NCBI RefSeq assembly: GCF_002272135.1
Contig: NZ_NPBF01000008.1
Location: 62,001-126,000 of the forward strand
DNA: 64,000 nt
Reading direction: 5' to 3'
Origin: Virgibacillus sp. 7505
GTDB lineage: Bacteria; Bacillota; Bacilli; Bacillales; Amphibacillaceae
Both the position numbers and the translations under genes were made by a program. The notes under the pieces are model-generated. The model ran no database searches and had not been told where the DNA came from. It saw nothing but the letters and a program-made list of their open reading frames with translations. Positions 18,680 to 28,710 of the stretch are shown here, piece by piece (the stretch's first letter is position 1; each line of letters begins with the position of its first letter).

Positions 18680-18763
18680 TGTTTCGCACCTCTTTGTCTG
18701 ATTTGTTACCTCAAGTATACGGATGCTTTAACATATGCTCCTGCTTTTCAGCTAACAAACGAA

Positions 18764-18792
18764 CAAAAGCGTGTGACAATCCTGTCACACGC
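18764..18792 (-). terminator. Terminator between the kinase gene and the BceAB-like genes
   Basis: On the minus strand GCGTGTGACA and TGTCACACGC close a GGAT loop and TTTTG follows. It overlaps the kinase stop codon. Confidence 0.8.
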
Positions 18793-19786
18793 CAGTCATG
18801 CCGACCATATCGTTTCGTTTCGGGAAAGTAAGTGTAACACATGTGCCCTTCCCGAGTTCAGAAGCTACATCCACTTTGATTTTCAGCGGTATTGCCGCTT
18901 TCTTGGTCAAATAAAGCCCCATGCCGGTGGCAGCTTTATTATGCTGGATAGTGGACGTGAAGCCCTGATCAAATATACGCGGCAAGTCTTTTGCATCAAT
19001 CCCTATACCATGATCTTGAATACGAATCTGTACATGACCATCCATTTTCTCACTAGAAATATGAATATCATTATTCTCACTGTACTTCACTGCATTGGAT
19101 AACAGCTGTCGCAGGATGAACGTAAGCCATTTTGTATCGCTCAGCACTACTTCTGTCTCCAAATCAAGGTCGAATCCGATTCCCTTCTGCATACACCACG
19201 AACGCAAGGAACGGATTTCCTGACTGATGACAGTGGGCAATTCGATTTCTTCTATATATAAGTCATTCTCAATGAATGAAATACGCTTCTGATGGATTTG
19301 TGTATCGAGCAGCATGTGCACGCGCAGCCATTCATATGTCAGCTGCTGCTTCAGTGCATCATCTTCCATACGATCAATGATCAGCTGCATAGCAGTCAGC
19401 GGTGTCTTTACTTCATGAATCCAGGATAGCAGTTCATCCTTCTCCCGCTCTAACATCTCCCGTCGATCAGAAGAAGTTCGATTCAGGAAATTCACTTGCT
19501 CTTGGAGACTTTCGCGAACGATATATTCGTATGGCCGATCTGGATCTGGCAGCGTCGAAGCATCCAGACTCTTCTCCCAGTCATTCAAGCTGCGATAAAA
19601 GCGTGTTTCCCGGTGATAACGGAAGAAGAGGAATACCGTAAGAAGCAGCCAAAACAGCAGAAGTACATAAAAAATAGAATCAAAAGGAATCGTCGTATCC
19701 ACATACGCCACTAACAGCAGCAATCCGGAAAGCAGGACGAACATGCCTATCCAGCTGGCTTTATCCCGAAGATATTTTCGAATCAT
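18785..19786 (-). CDS. BceS-type histidine kinase
   Basis: A 333-residue intramembrane-sensing kinase. Seen: two N-terminal helices with a very short outside loop (residues 13-55), the phospho-acceptor His124 in SWIHEVKTPLTAMQ, and a HATPase domain with the N box (RQLLSNAVKYS), G1 (DHGIGIDAKDLPRIFD) and G2 (GMGLYLTK). The lack of a sensor domain is typical of kinases that read their signal from a BceAB transporter. It overlaps the response-regulator gene by four bases (ATGA). Confidence 0.94.
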   Translation of the reverse strand: MIRKYLRDKASWIGMFVLLSGLLLLVAYVDTTIPFDSIFYVLLLFWLLLTVFLFFRYHRETRFYRSLNDWEKSLDASTLPDPDRPYEYIVRESLQEQVNFLNRTSSDRREMLEREKDELLSWIHEVKTPLTAMQLIIDRMEDDALKQQLTYEWLRVHMLLDTQIHQKRISFIENDLYIEEIELPTVISQEIRSLRSWCMQKGIGFDLDLETEVVLSDTKWLTFILRQLLSNAVKYSENNDIHISSEKMDGHVQIRIQDHGIGIDAKDLPRIFDQGFTSTIQHNKAATGMGLYLTKKAAIPLKIKVDVASELGKGTCVTLTFPKRNDMVGMTGV

Positions 19787-20469
19787 TGACCTGTCTCCAA
19801 TGCACAGTAGCCTTGTCCTACTTTCGTTTCAATCTGCTGTCCCAGTCCGATGTCATCCAGCTTCTTCCGCAGTCTATTCACGTTAACAGTCAATGTATTA
19901 TCGCTGATAAAACGCTCGTCATCCCATAGACTTGTAATAAGCTTTTCCCGAGAGACAATTTTGTTTTTCTGTTCAACCAAAAGCTTCAGGATGTACATTT
20001 CGTTTCTCGTCAATTCTACTTTGCCCGTCTCATTCTCTACTTCATTTTTTTCATAATCAACCGTTGCGCCATTCCACGTTTTCAATGTCACGCTATCGGT
20101 ATTATAGTTGTAAACACGGCGAAGAATAGCCTGGATTTTTGCGATCAGCACTTCAAAATGGAACGGCTTTTGGACAAAATCATCTCCGCCCAGCTGCATC
20201 GCCATGACCATATCCATTGGATGATCCCGGGACGACAGGAAGATGATCGGAACATTGGAATGCGCCCTTATCATACGGCACCAATGGAAACCATCATAGC
20301 TTGGGAGCTGGATATCAATCAGTACTAATTCCGGCTGCACACTGGAGAACTCCTTCATTACCTGTCCAAAGTCTTCTATCCCATGCACCTCATAAGACCA
20401 TTGCGTCAATCGCGTTTTTATTTCTTCGAACAGACTTTTGTCATCCTCGATCAATAGTATCTTAAACAC
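19783..20469 (-). CDS. BceR-type response regulator (OmpR family)
   Basis: A 228-residue OmpR/PhoB-type regulator. Seen: acidic pocket IEDD, phospho-acceptor Asp near residue 52 (LVLIDIQLPSYDG), Lys in QKPFHFEVL, and a C-terminal winged helix (ELTRNEMYILKLL, SDNTLTVNVNRLRKKL). The GTG at 20469 is chosen because the GTG nine bases upstream lies within the GAGGTGAAG ribosome binding site, and the resulting MFKILLIEDD is the usual family start. Its target is presumably the bceAB-like promoter region at 18680-18764. Confidence 0.94.
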   Translation of the reverse strand: MFKILLIEDDKSLFEEIKTRLTQWSYEVHGIEDFGQVMKEFSSVQPELVLIDIQLPSYDGFHWCRMIRAHSNVPIIFLSSRDHPMDMVMAMQLGGDDFVQKPFHFEVLIAKIQAILRRVYNYNTDSVTLKTWNGATVDYEKNEVENETGKVELTRNEMYILKLLVEQKNKIVSREKLITSLWDDERFISDNTLTVNVNRLRKKLDDIGLGQQIETKVGQGYCALETGQ

Positions 20470-20604
20470 GTTCTTCACCTCATTTGTCTTCCATAAAATT
20501 GTAACGAATGCGGACAGTTTTTACTAGCACCCCTGGGTAAAGATTGTTTCTATATCGGGCTTATGCTAGAGTTTTCTCATATAGATAAAGCGAGGTCCTG
20601 CACG

Positions 20605-21120
20605 ATGTTCGATCCTACTGTATTTGATAACTTGAAAGTCGCTTTCGAGAATCAGCTTTATGATTTGGATAACTTAGATAAGGAAATAACCATTGTATCC
20701 CGTCATGACCGCATGGAAATGGCTACAATGTCGCGAGAATTCCGTCTCGGGTTCACATTGCAGGAAAATGCGGAAGTGACAGCTGAAATTTGTCTGGAGG
20801 CTTCTTTGCGTGATTTGGCAGATGAGATTCTGGAAGAGCCAGAAAAGAATCCTGGCTGTACCTTACGATTATTCTTCTATATGACAGTAGAAGAGCCTGA
20901 TACAGAATGTCCTGAAATCGAGTCTATCCTGACTCAGATTTGGACGCCGCCAAGCCGGCCGGAACAAACGCTACAATATACGTACGATAAACAGCAAAAG
21001 CATTATCAAAATACTGCTGAAGTGCGCTTTGACAGGAAAGTCAACGAGAATCAGATGGAGGATTTGCCGAATCTGATTGATCATATTCTGGACTCTCTTG
21101 AAGCACTGACAACAGAATAA
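20605..21120 (+). CDS. Conserved-looking cytoplasmic protein of unknown function
   Basis: A 171-residue protein that I do not recognise. It is acidic, has no signal or membrane segment, and is predicted to be alpha/beta. The ATG at 20605 follows GCGAGG at a usable distance; an earlier in-frame ATG at 20563 lacks a site. The terminator right after the stop and the divergent arrangement with the regulator gene support a real single gene. Function unknown. Confidence 0.65.
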   Translation: MFDPTVFDNLKVAFENQLYDLDNLDKEITIVSRHDRMEMATMSREFRLGFTLQENAEVTAEICLEASLRDLADEILEEPEKNPGCTLRLFFYMTVEEPDTECPEIESILTQIWTPPSRPEQTLQYTYDKQQKHYQNTAEVRFDRKVNENQMEDLPNLIDHILDSLEALTTE

Positions 21121-21156
21121 GAACAGCCCGCAGTATTAGCTGCGGGCTGTTCTTTA
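21119..21156. terminator. Bidirectional terminator
   Basis: AAGAACAGCCCGCAG and CTGCGGGCTGTTCTT close a 6-base loop between two convergent genes. T residues follow on the plus strand. Confidence 0.9.
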
Positions 21157-22791
21157 TTTTTTCTGGAGCTTTATGTGATCGACATTCAGCCAAGCGTTCG
21201 CTTGAGCTTTGTTGTAGACGCCAATCTCTAATTTACCGTCTGTAACTTTGACATTATCAAGCGTAACTTTTGTCCAATCTGCAGCAACACCAGGTGTTGT
21301 CTGTTTCACCTGTGTACTTCCGTTTTTCGCATAGATCTCAGATGTTATATGAGTACCGCCAGACTTTACCCAGGCAGACAATTTATACGTACCGTTTGGC
21401 AAACCAGTCAGCTGCTGGTAGACAGAAGCATCATATGCCTTTGTATCCCAGAATGTTAACTTGTAATTCCCATCAAGTGCATCAGCTTCTGTTTTGACAG
21501 CTGTGCCTGTTGTTCCAGAAGCAGTCCATTTTGTCCAATCAGCAGGAGTTCCAGTGTAACCACCTGATTCAAAGCTGGGATTCTTCACATAATTCGTCTG
21601 GGCACCCGTATTCGGAGTACCAAAGATTTTTACAGCATCCAATGCATTTCCATTGAAATCAAAGATTGCTTGGTTATCCCACTCATTACCAGGTTCATCT
21701 GTAACGCCGAGATAATTCATGCCGGCAGGCGTGGCCCACGATACTTTTCCGTTATTCCAAAGCGGCTCCCAATAGAAGAACCCAGTTCCCTTTTTATTCG
21801 GCACTTGTTGAATAGACGTTACAAGATCCTGCATGAAATCATGTTGTCCCTTCGGGGTTGCTGCATAACCAGCTGTTGCGGCTTCTTCCTGACCAAATGC
21901 ATTTTCCTTTGCATCGGCGTTACCCGTCGTATGGCCATATGCTGTTTCGACAACAATGACATCTTTTCCATAACGCTTGGATATATTGTTCATATTTGTT
22001 TCCAAGTCATCAAGCGTACCGTGCCAATAAGGATAATAGGAAATTCCAATTGTATCGTATTCCACATTGCGGGCAGTAATTTCGTCGAACCACCATTTAA
22101 AGGTTTCATAATTACCGCCCTCTGCCAAATGCAGCATCAAAGTGGTATCTTTCGGCTCTGTATCCTTAACCGCTTTGATACCGGACTTGAGGAAAGCTGC
22201 CAGTCTGTCGAATTCACCGCCGCCTTCTCCCCAGCTCTTACCATGAGGCCACAGCATGCCGCTATTTAATTCATTTCCTATCTGAACCATATCCGGGTAG
22301 ACATTTTGTTTCTTCATTTCAGCAAGCACGCTATACGTATAATCATATACCTTCGTGTTTAGCTGTTCGAAGGATAATCCCTGCCAGCTTTTCGGCAGGT
22401 TTTGCTTACCAGGATCAACCCAGAAATCGCTGTAATGGAAATCAAGCAATACCTTCATACCTTTAGCTTTAGCTCGCTTGGCCAAATCGATTGTCGTTTT
22501 CAAATCATTTGTACCTGCACCATACGTATTGCCCGCTGCATCCTTCGGATCATTCCAAATACGCAGTCTGACATAGTTAGCTCCGTTATCCTTTAAGATT
22601 TGCAAGGGATCCTTCTGCACACCATTCTCATAATACTTTGCTCCAGCTCTCTCCATATCCGCCAGCGTTGAAATATCTGCACCTCGGATGAAGGAGCTGT
22701 CATAGCCAGCTGCTTCAGCGGGGTGAACTACTACGAAAACACTCGAGAAACTTAACATTAAAGCAAACAGCAATGCGAACTTCTTCTTCAA
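21154..22791 (-). CDS. ganB: Secreted arabinogalactan endo-beta-1,4-galactanase (GH53) with C-terminal carbohydrate-binding module
   Basis: A 545-residue secreted enzyme that cuts beta-1,4-galactan (pectin side chains). The start is TTG at 22791, after AGGAGG; upstream ATG candidates lie inside the PTS gene. Seen: signal peptide ending near AEAAG (residue 29), GH53 opening FIRGADISTLADMERAGAKY, acid/base Glu174 in QIGNELNSGM, nucleophile Glu282 in VVETAYGHT. About residues 405-545 form a beta-sandwich module (NYVKNPSFESGG, later YQQLTGLPNGTYKLSAWVKS) of CBM4/9 or CBM61-like type. It is the last gene of the galactan operon and should supply galacto-oligosaccharides to the PTS upstream. Symbol given by function. 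Confidence 0.93.
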   Translation of the reverse strand: MKKKFALLFALMLSFSSVFVVVHPAEAAGYDSSFIRGADISTLADMERAGAKYYENGVQKDPLQILKDNGANYVRLRIWNDPKDAAGNTYGAGTNDLKTTIDLAKRAKAKGMKVLLDFHYSDFWVDPGKQNLPKSWQGLSFEQLNTKVYDYTYSVLAEMKKQNVYPDMVQIGNELNSGMLWPHGKSWGEGGGEFDRLAAFLKSGIKAVKDTEPKDTTLMLHLAEGGNYETFKWWFDEITARNVEYDTIGISYYPYWHGTLDDLETNMNNISKRYGKDVIVVETAYGHTTGNADAKENAFGQEEAATAGYAATPKGQHDFMQDLVTSIQQVPNKKGTGFFYWEPLWNNGKVSWATPAGMNYLGVTDEPGNEWDNQAIFDFNGNALDAVKIFGTPNTGAQTNYVKNPSFESGGYTGTPADWTKWTASGTTGTAVKTEADALDGNYKLTFWDTKAYDASVYQQLTGLPNGTYKLSAWVKSGGTHITSEIYAKNGSTQVKQTTPGVAADWTKVTLDNVKVTDGKLEIGVYNKAQANAWLNVDHIKLQKK

Positions 22792-22807
22792 GATATTCTC
22801 CTCCTGC

Positions 22808-24511
22808 TTATTTAAGCTGGTCGATAACGTAGTCAACCGCTTTCTTCGGATCACGTGTCAAACTGATATATTCTGCGCCTTTTGTTGCAGCTAATTTAAT
22901 ACCGAGACGATCAGTATCTTCTTTTATATCTTCAAAATACGACCCTACCTGCGGTGCCAGGATGACCATATCGTAGTCTTGCATGATTTCATAATGCGAG
23001 CCGTATGCTCCAGCAGACGCAGAGATCGGTACGCTGAATTGTTCGGCTCCTTCTGTTAAAGCATTGGCTAGCATGGCACTTGTACCAGCACCTGCACAAA
23101 GGACGAGGACGTTTGTGGGTTTTACTTCATTTGAAACAGATTCTGTTTCTTCCAATTCTACTGCTGCTTGCGTTGCTGCAATGCCGCTTACTGCGGAAGC
23201 CATTGCTGGCTGCGTTCTTGCCGCAGCTGCTTCCAGCTGCGCGTTGCGCGCTTCCTGCATGACGAGCTCTTTGTCGTATACCTTACAGAACGGCAGATAA
23301 ATCAAGAAGTCGACTACGATTAAGGTCAACACTAGCACGAACGACCATAATCCCATTCCGGTTCCCAGTACAAGACCAATCGGTGCTGGTGTGGCCCAAG
23401 GCAGGACATACATGAAACTATTCATGCCGATGACATCAACGAAAAATTTAAAAATACAGACGTTGATCATCGGTGTCAGCAAGAATGGAATAAAGAAATA
23501 CGGATTCAGGATGATCGGTGCTGAGAATAGTAATGGCTCGTTCACCGCAAAACTGACTGGTATGAAGGACGCCTTACCAACTGCCTTCAGCTGCTTCGAC
23601 TTTGCCAAGAGCATGAAGATGAATGGCACTACAAGTGTGGCTCCCGTTCCGCCCATCGTACCTACAAAGTTACCAAGACCTACTGTCAAGACATTAGATG
23701 CCTGCTCTCCTGCATTATAAAGCTGCAGATTAGCTTCTACGTTGACATAGATAATGGCAGCAATCGCTGGTTCAACGATAGACGGTCCGTGCACACCGAC
23801 AAACCAGAAGAATGCCATCATACCCCAGATGATCATGATACCAAGGTAGCCATCGGCCGCAGTGAATAATGGAGAAAGTAATTTGACCAGTGCTTCTGCG
23901 AATGGCACATTCAATGTAGTACGAACAATCAAGTCGATAATGACCATACAAAGGACAGAGAATGCGAACGGGAAAATATCCTTGAATGTCTGGGAGATCG
24001 TTCCTGGCACTTCCTTTGGCATTTTGATCGTAATGTTTTTCAATACACAGAAACGATAGACATTAACCGTTATGAAAGCGGATACAAATGATGCCAGTAA
24101 ACCTTTGGTTCCCATGTATTCGGCAGAGAATCCGCCGTCGATCTGCGAAACGCTCAATAGCATGAACCCCACAATGGATGCGAGCATTGCCGATGTCGAG
24201 TTGATCACTTTATTCTTCGGCATTTTCCGGTTCACTGATTCACTTAGACTTCTGGCTGTAGTAGCGGAAACCAGCAAGCCTACCACGCCCATGGAATAGT
24301 TATATACTTTCCACAGCCATGTCGAAACACTCTCCGGCCAGGCGAATCCAAGTACTTCCGGCAAAGCCGCCAGAAGGATGAAGATACTTGCGAACAGGAT
24401 TGCAGGCATTGCCGTCAGGAAACCATCACGAACTGCCCCAAGATAGATGTTTCGGGAAACCTTCTCGAAGAACGGTTTCCCTTTTTCAATTTGTCCAATA
24501 ATCCCTTTCAT
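22808..24511 (-). CDS. lacE: Lactose/cellobiose-type PTS permease EIICB
   Basis: A 567-residue membrane permease that imports and phosphorylates a beta-galactoside. Seen: an EIIC domain with about ten helices (residues 1-410) including GVHGPSIVEPAI and SFAVNEPLLFSAPIILNP, an Ala-rich linker near 425-455, and an EIIB domain with phosphorylated Cys472 in LVLCAGAGTSAML. The C-terminal IIB order matches LacE. Likely cargo is galactobiose or short galacto-oligosaccharides released by the galactanase, inferred from the operon. The ATG follows AGGAGG. Confidence 0.93.
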   Translation of the reverse strand: MKGIIGQIEKGKPFFEKVSRNIYLGAVRDGFLTAMPAILFASIFILLAALPEVLGFAWPESVSTWLWKVYNYSMGVVGLLVSATTARSLSESVNRKMPKNKVINSTSAMLASIVGFMLLSVSQIDGGFSAEYMGTKGLLASFVSAFITVNVYRFCVLKNITIKMPKEVPGTISQTFKDIFPFAFSVLCMVIIDLIVRTTLNVPFAEALVKLLSPLFTAADGYLGIMIIWGMMAFFWFVGVHGPSIVEPAIAAIIYVNVEANLQLYNAGEQASNVLTVGLGNFVGTMGGTGATLVVPFIFMLLAKSKQLKAVGKASFIPVSFAVNEPLLFSAPIILNPYFFIPFLLTPMINVCIFKFFVDVIGMNSFMYVLPWATPAPIGLVLGTGMGLWSFVLVLTLIVVDFLIYLPFCKVYDKELVMQEARNAQLEAAAARTQPAMASAVSGIAATQAAVELEETESVSNEVKPTNVLVLCAGAGTSAMLANALTEGAEQFSVPISASAGAYGSHYEIMQDYDMVILAPQVGSYFEDIKEDTDRLGIKLAATKGAEYISLTRDPKKAVDYVIDQLK

Positions 24512-24525
24512 CCTACTTCCTCCTT

Positions 24526-24840
24526 TTAACTCGTTTTGCGGTAGAGCTCGACGAAGTCCTGTACAAGCTCACGAAGAAGCAATGTCGTCATCAGATGATC
24601 CTGACCATGGATGAAGATAAAGCCAATATCCATATCCTTGCCGGCTGCCTCATCTGCCAGTATCTGTGTTTGTGCATTGTGAGCCAATTTAAGGTTTTCA
24701 TCCGCATTTTTCAACTCTTCTTCTACATTCTCGAAGTTACCTGTACGCACTTCCCGCAGCAATTTCATTAGCGAGCTGCGCGCATCCCCGGCATATGCAA
24801 CAATCTCAAAACCCAGCATTTGTAATGATTCTTTTGTCAT
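24526..24840 (-). CDS. lacF: Lactose-type PTS EIIA
   Basis: A 104-residue helical phosphocarrier that passes phosphate from HPr to the IIB domain of the permease. Seen: ENLKLAHNAQTQILADEA and the active region FIFIHGQDHLMTT with His78 and His82. It lies between the phospho-galactosidase and EIICB genes on the same strand. The ATG follows AGGAGG. Confidence 0.95.
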   Translation of the reverse strand: MTKESLQMLGFEIVAYAGDARSSLMKLLREVRTGNFENVEEELKNADENLKLAHNAQTQILADEAAGKDMDIGFIFIHGQDHLMTTLLLRELVQDFVELYRKTS

Positions 24841-24914
24841 AATAATCCTCCTATAATGCTTGCTTTATATTAATTTCGGAAAAGCACGGCGAGCAGGACC
24901 CACCATGCAGAAGA

Positions 24915-26330
<1,416 letters not shown>

Positions 26331-26384
26331 TCAAAATGTTTGTTTAAGTAGTGATATATTGTTTGTTTTTGTTATCTTTCGTTA

Positions 26385-26413
26385 ATTGTAAACGGATACA
26401 AATAACCTGTCAA
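26385..26413 (-). promoter_or_regulatory. Promoter of the galactan operon with cre site
   Basis: TTGACA (26408-26413), 17-base spacer, TACAAT (26385-26390), minus strand. TGTAAACGGATACA at 26387-26400 matches the CcpA cre consensus TGWAANCGNTNWCA at 13 of 14 positions and covers the -10. T-rich TGTTTG repeats flank the promoter on both sides (about 26331-26380 and 26464-26490) and may be operators of the DeoR regulator. Confidence 0.8.
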
Positions 26414-26541
26414 CGATATATTTTCTAAAATTAGGCAAATTAATGCGCAATACGAACATTATTATGTTTGTATTTGTTTATTTTTATTGACTGGATAAAC
26501 TTGCATATGATAAGTTATGTTTAAAGTTTTGAGGTGAAAAT

Positions 26542-27315
26542 ATGTTGAAAAGAGAGCGTTTATTGAAAATAGTGGACATCGTCAACAAACAAGGAATCAT
26601 AACAGTCAACGATATCATCCACGAATTGAACGTTTCAGATATGACAATCCGCAGAGATTTGGATGAATTAGATAAGGCAGGTAAGCTCGTAAGGATACAT
26701 GGCGGGGCACAAAGTATCACCCATGCAATGGATCAGGAGTTGTCCCACGTGGAAAAGCTAGATGTACAGGTAGAGGAAAAAACACAGATTGCTGCACTAG
26801 CTGCTTCGGTCATAAGCGATCGAGATACGGTTTTTCTTGGGCCAGGAACGACGATTGAACTGCTTGCCCGCCACTTACTTCATAAGAAAATCAGAATTAT
26901 TACGAACAGCTATCCGGTATTCGAAATCCTAACCCAAAGTGACACAGCTGAGATTATGTTGATTGGCGGGGATTTTCGGAAGAATACCGGTACTTTCGTC
27001 GGACCGCTTGTAAATAGCAGCCTGCAAAAGCTCAATTTCACGAAAGCTTTCATCAGTGCAAACGGAGTTCATAACGAAGAGATATCTACCTACAGCATTG
27101 AAGAGGGCGAGGCTCATCAGATTGCGCTGAACAATTCCCGCAGCAAATACTTGCTTGTCGATCATACGAAATTCAATAGGGAAGATTTCTATGTATTCTA
27201 CAACCTGCATGATATGGACTATCTGCTGACGGATGATAAGATACGCACTGACGTTCAGGCACATTACGAGCAATATGTAGAGATGCAATTACATAAAAGG
27301 CATAAGGAGGAATAG
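26542..27315 (+). CDS. lacR: DeoR-family regulator of the galactan/lactose-type PTS operon
   Basis: A 257-residue repressor. Seen: N-terminal winged helix (ERLLKIVDIVNKQGIITVND then LNVSDMTIRRDLDELDKAGK) and a sugar-phosphate-binding DeoRC domain (VFLGPGTTIELLARHL, LIGGDFRKNTGTFVGP, KAFISANGV). It is divergent from the lacG operon across a region with a cre site and TGTTTG repeats, so it likely represses that operon. In LacR the inducer is tagatose-6-phosphate; here it could be galactose-6-phosphate. The symbol reflects context only. Confidence 0.85.
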   Translation: MLKRERLLKIVDIVNKQGIITVNDIIHELNVSDMTIRRDLDELDKAGKLVRIHGGAQSITHAMDQELSHVEKLDVQVEEKTQIAALAASVISDRDTVFLGPGTTIELLARHLLHKKIRIITNSYPVFEILTQSDTAEIMLIGGDFRKNTGTFVGPLVNSSLQKLNFTKAFISANGVHNEEISTYSIEEGEAHQIALNNSRSKYLLVDHTKFNREDFYVFYNLHDMDYLLTDDKIRTDVQAHYEQYVEMQLHKRHKEE

Positions 27316-27317
27316 AA

Positions 27318-27995
27318 ATGAAGGGTGTCATTTTCGATTTCAACGGCACTATGTTTTTGGATTCCCATTTACATGAGCAGGCTTGGTTCCATATGATTCG
27401 CAAATATGCTGCAGCAACCATAACAGATAAAGAAATTTTTACAAATATTCACGGTCGAACAAACAGCGAGATTTTAGGACATTTCATCAATAAAGAGCTC
27501 ACAAAGGAAGATATCCAGAAACTATCCGATGAAAAGGAAAGTCTTTACCGGGAGCTATGTTTGCAAAATGAGAAAGATCTTGTACTGACTAAGGGCTTGG
27601 CGGAGGCTTTGGATCACCTGAAAGCACAGGATCTTCCTCGTACAATAGCGACAGCCACGGTGAAAGAAAATGTTTCCTTCTACTTCGATATATTCAACCT
27701 GAACAGGTGGTTCGATTTTGAAACTGTTACTTTCGATGATGGCAGTTTCCCGGGAAAACCCGCTCCTGATATTTTCCTGATAGCAGCGAAAAAGCTAGGT
27801 CTCCAGCCAAACGAGTGCCTTGTAATCGAGGACGCATTTTCAGGTCTTACTGCCGCGAAAAAAGCTGGAATCGGTACAGTTATTGCAATCGATCCTTTTG
27901 GTAAAAATCGTGAAACCTTTGAACAGAACCAGCTTGGTTCTGGTGGCATTATTCAGGATTTTACAAATTTCCAAGAACTATTACTCGTTAAATAA
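27318..27995 (+). CDS. HAD-family phosphatase (beta-phosphoglucomutase-like), DFNGT variant
   Basis: A 225-residue HAD subfamily IA protein two bases after lacR, in an operon with it. Seen: motif I FDFNGT with nucleophile Asp7 but Asn9 where most members have the acid/base Asp; a helical cap (about 15-90); motif II ATA; motif III KPAPDIF; motif IV VIEDAFSGLTAAKKAGI. Loss of the second Asp usually weakens phosphatase chemistry, though DFNG-type HADs recur in databases. A role in removing or isomerising sugar phosphates from galactan use is inferred from the operon. Confidence 0.85.
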   Translation: MKGVIFDFNGTMFLDSHLHEQAWFHMIRKYAAATITDKEIFTNIHGRTNSEILGHFINKELTKEDIQKLSDEKESLYRELCLQNEKDLVLTKGLAEALDHLKAQDLPRTIATATVKENVSFYFDIFNLNRWFDFETVTFDDGSFPGKPAPDIFLIAAKKLGLQPNECLVIEDAFSGLTAAKKAGIGTVIAIDPFGKNRETFEQNQLGSGGIIQDFTNFQELLLVK

Positions 27996-28030
27996 AAGGA
28001 CCCCCTCATCTAACTGACGAGGGGGTTCTT
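27994..28030. terminator. Bidirectional terminator
   Basis: GGACCCCCTC and GAGGGGGTTC enclose an 11-base loop between convergent genes. T-rich exits occur on both strands. Confidence 0.8.
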
Positions 28031-28033
28031 GCA

Positions 28034-28630
28034 TCATGCTCGCGCTGTCTTGCCTAATTCTTCCCCAAGGCCAAAGTAATGACGGAAGTTGTAAATGAGC
28101 GGACTCCACTTACTCGGATCTATATGCTTGCCCTCTTTTATAATGCCTTCCTGTGCATGGATGGCTGCAGCTTCCAGCTCTATAATCGCTATACTTTCCA
28201 TATAATCTGGTTCTCTAATATGTCGTACTTCTGCTTCAATCTGCAGCGGGCATTCCGCAATAGCCTCTGCACTCACAACCGAGGAGGCTTTTCTCGTCAA
28301 ACCAGCAGTGTGGAATTTATCTTTTACGTAGACGTATCCATACGCTGCTTTATCTGAAGGAACGGTCTCTTTACCGGTGCAAGCAGCAAGCCTTTCGACG
28401 TGCTGCCATAAATCAGGACTAGGAATATTCAGCACACATTCTCCTCTCCGCTGCAGATTCTCATACGCCTTACCGGTTGTACCAAGGCCGATAACAAGAA
28501 AATGATCCAATGCCCAGGAAGAGGAAATTGGACTGATATTCGTCGTTCCATCCTCATTCACTGTCGTTAGCAGGACAACAGGGTTGCCATAATATAAAAT
28601 TTTAGGATTAATTGTTTTGGTTTCCATCAT
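28034..28630 (-). CDS. Flavin reductase-like FMN-binding split-barrel protein
   Basis: A 198-residue protein of the flavin reductase-like split-barrel fold. Seen: the strand pair NPVVLLTTVNEDGTTNISPIS at residues 16-36, GLGTTGKAYENLQRRGECVLN, then FHTAGLTRK and a Lys/Trp-rich C-terminus (DPSKWSPLIYNFRHYFGLG). This family binds FMN and often reduces flavin, but many members have no known role. It is divergent from an ArsR-type regulator gene 80 bases away, which may control it. Confidence 0.85.
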   Translation of the reverse strand: MMETKTINPKILYYGNPVVLLTTVNEDGTTNISPISSSWALDHFLVIGLGTTGKAYENLQRRGECVLNIPSPDLWQHVERLAACTGKETVPSDKAAYGYVYVKDKFHTAGLTRKASSVVSAEAIAECPLQIEAEVRHIREPDYMESIAIIELEAAAIHAQEGIIKEGKHIDPSKWSPLIYNFRHYFGLGEELGKTARA

Positions 28631-28710
28631 CTTGCTTCTCTCCTTTCCATCTTTAGCTTAAAATAAAAATATTACGAGCGTCATCGAAATATGGATGTCA
28701 GGAAAGGAGA

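Noticed and set aside
21670-22269. A 199-codon plus-strand frame opposite the galactanase gene
   Set aside because: The minus-strand GH53 gene is unambiguous, and this frame is its shadow, with atypical composition and no start signal.
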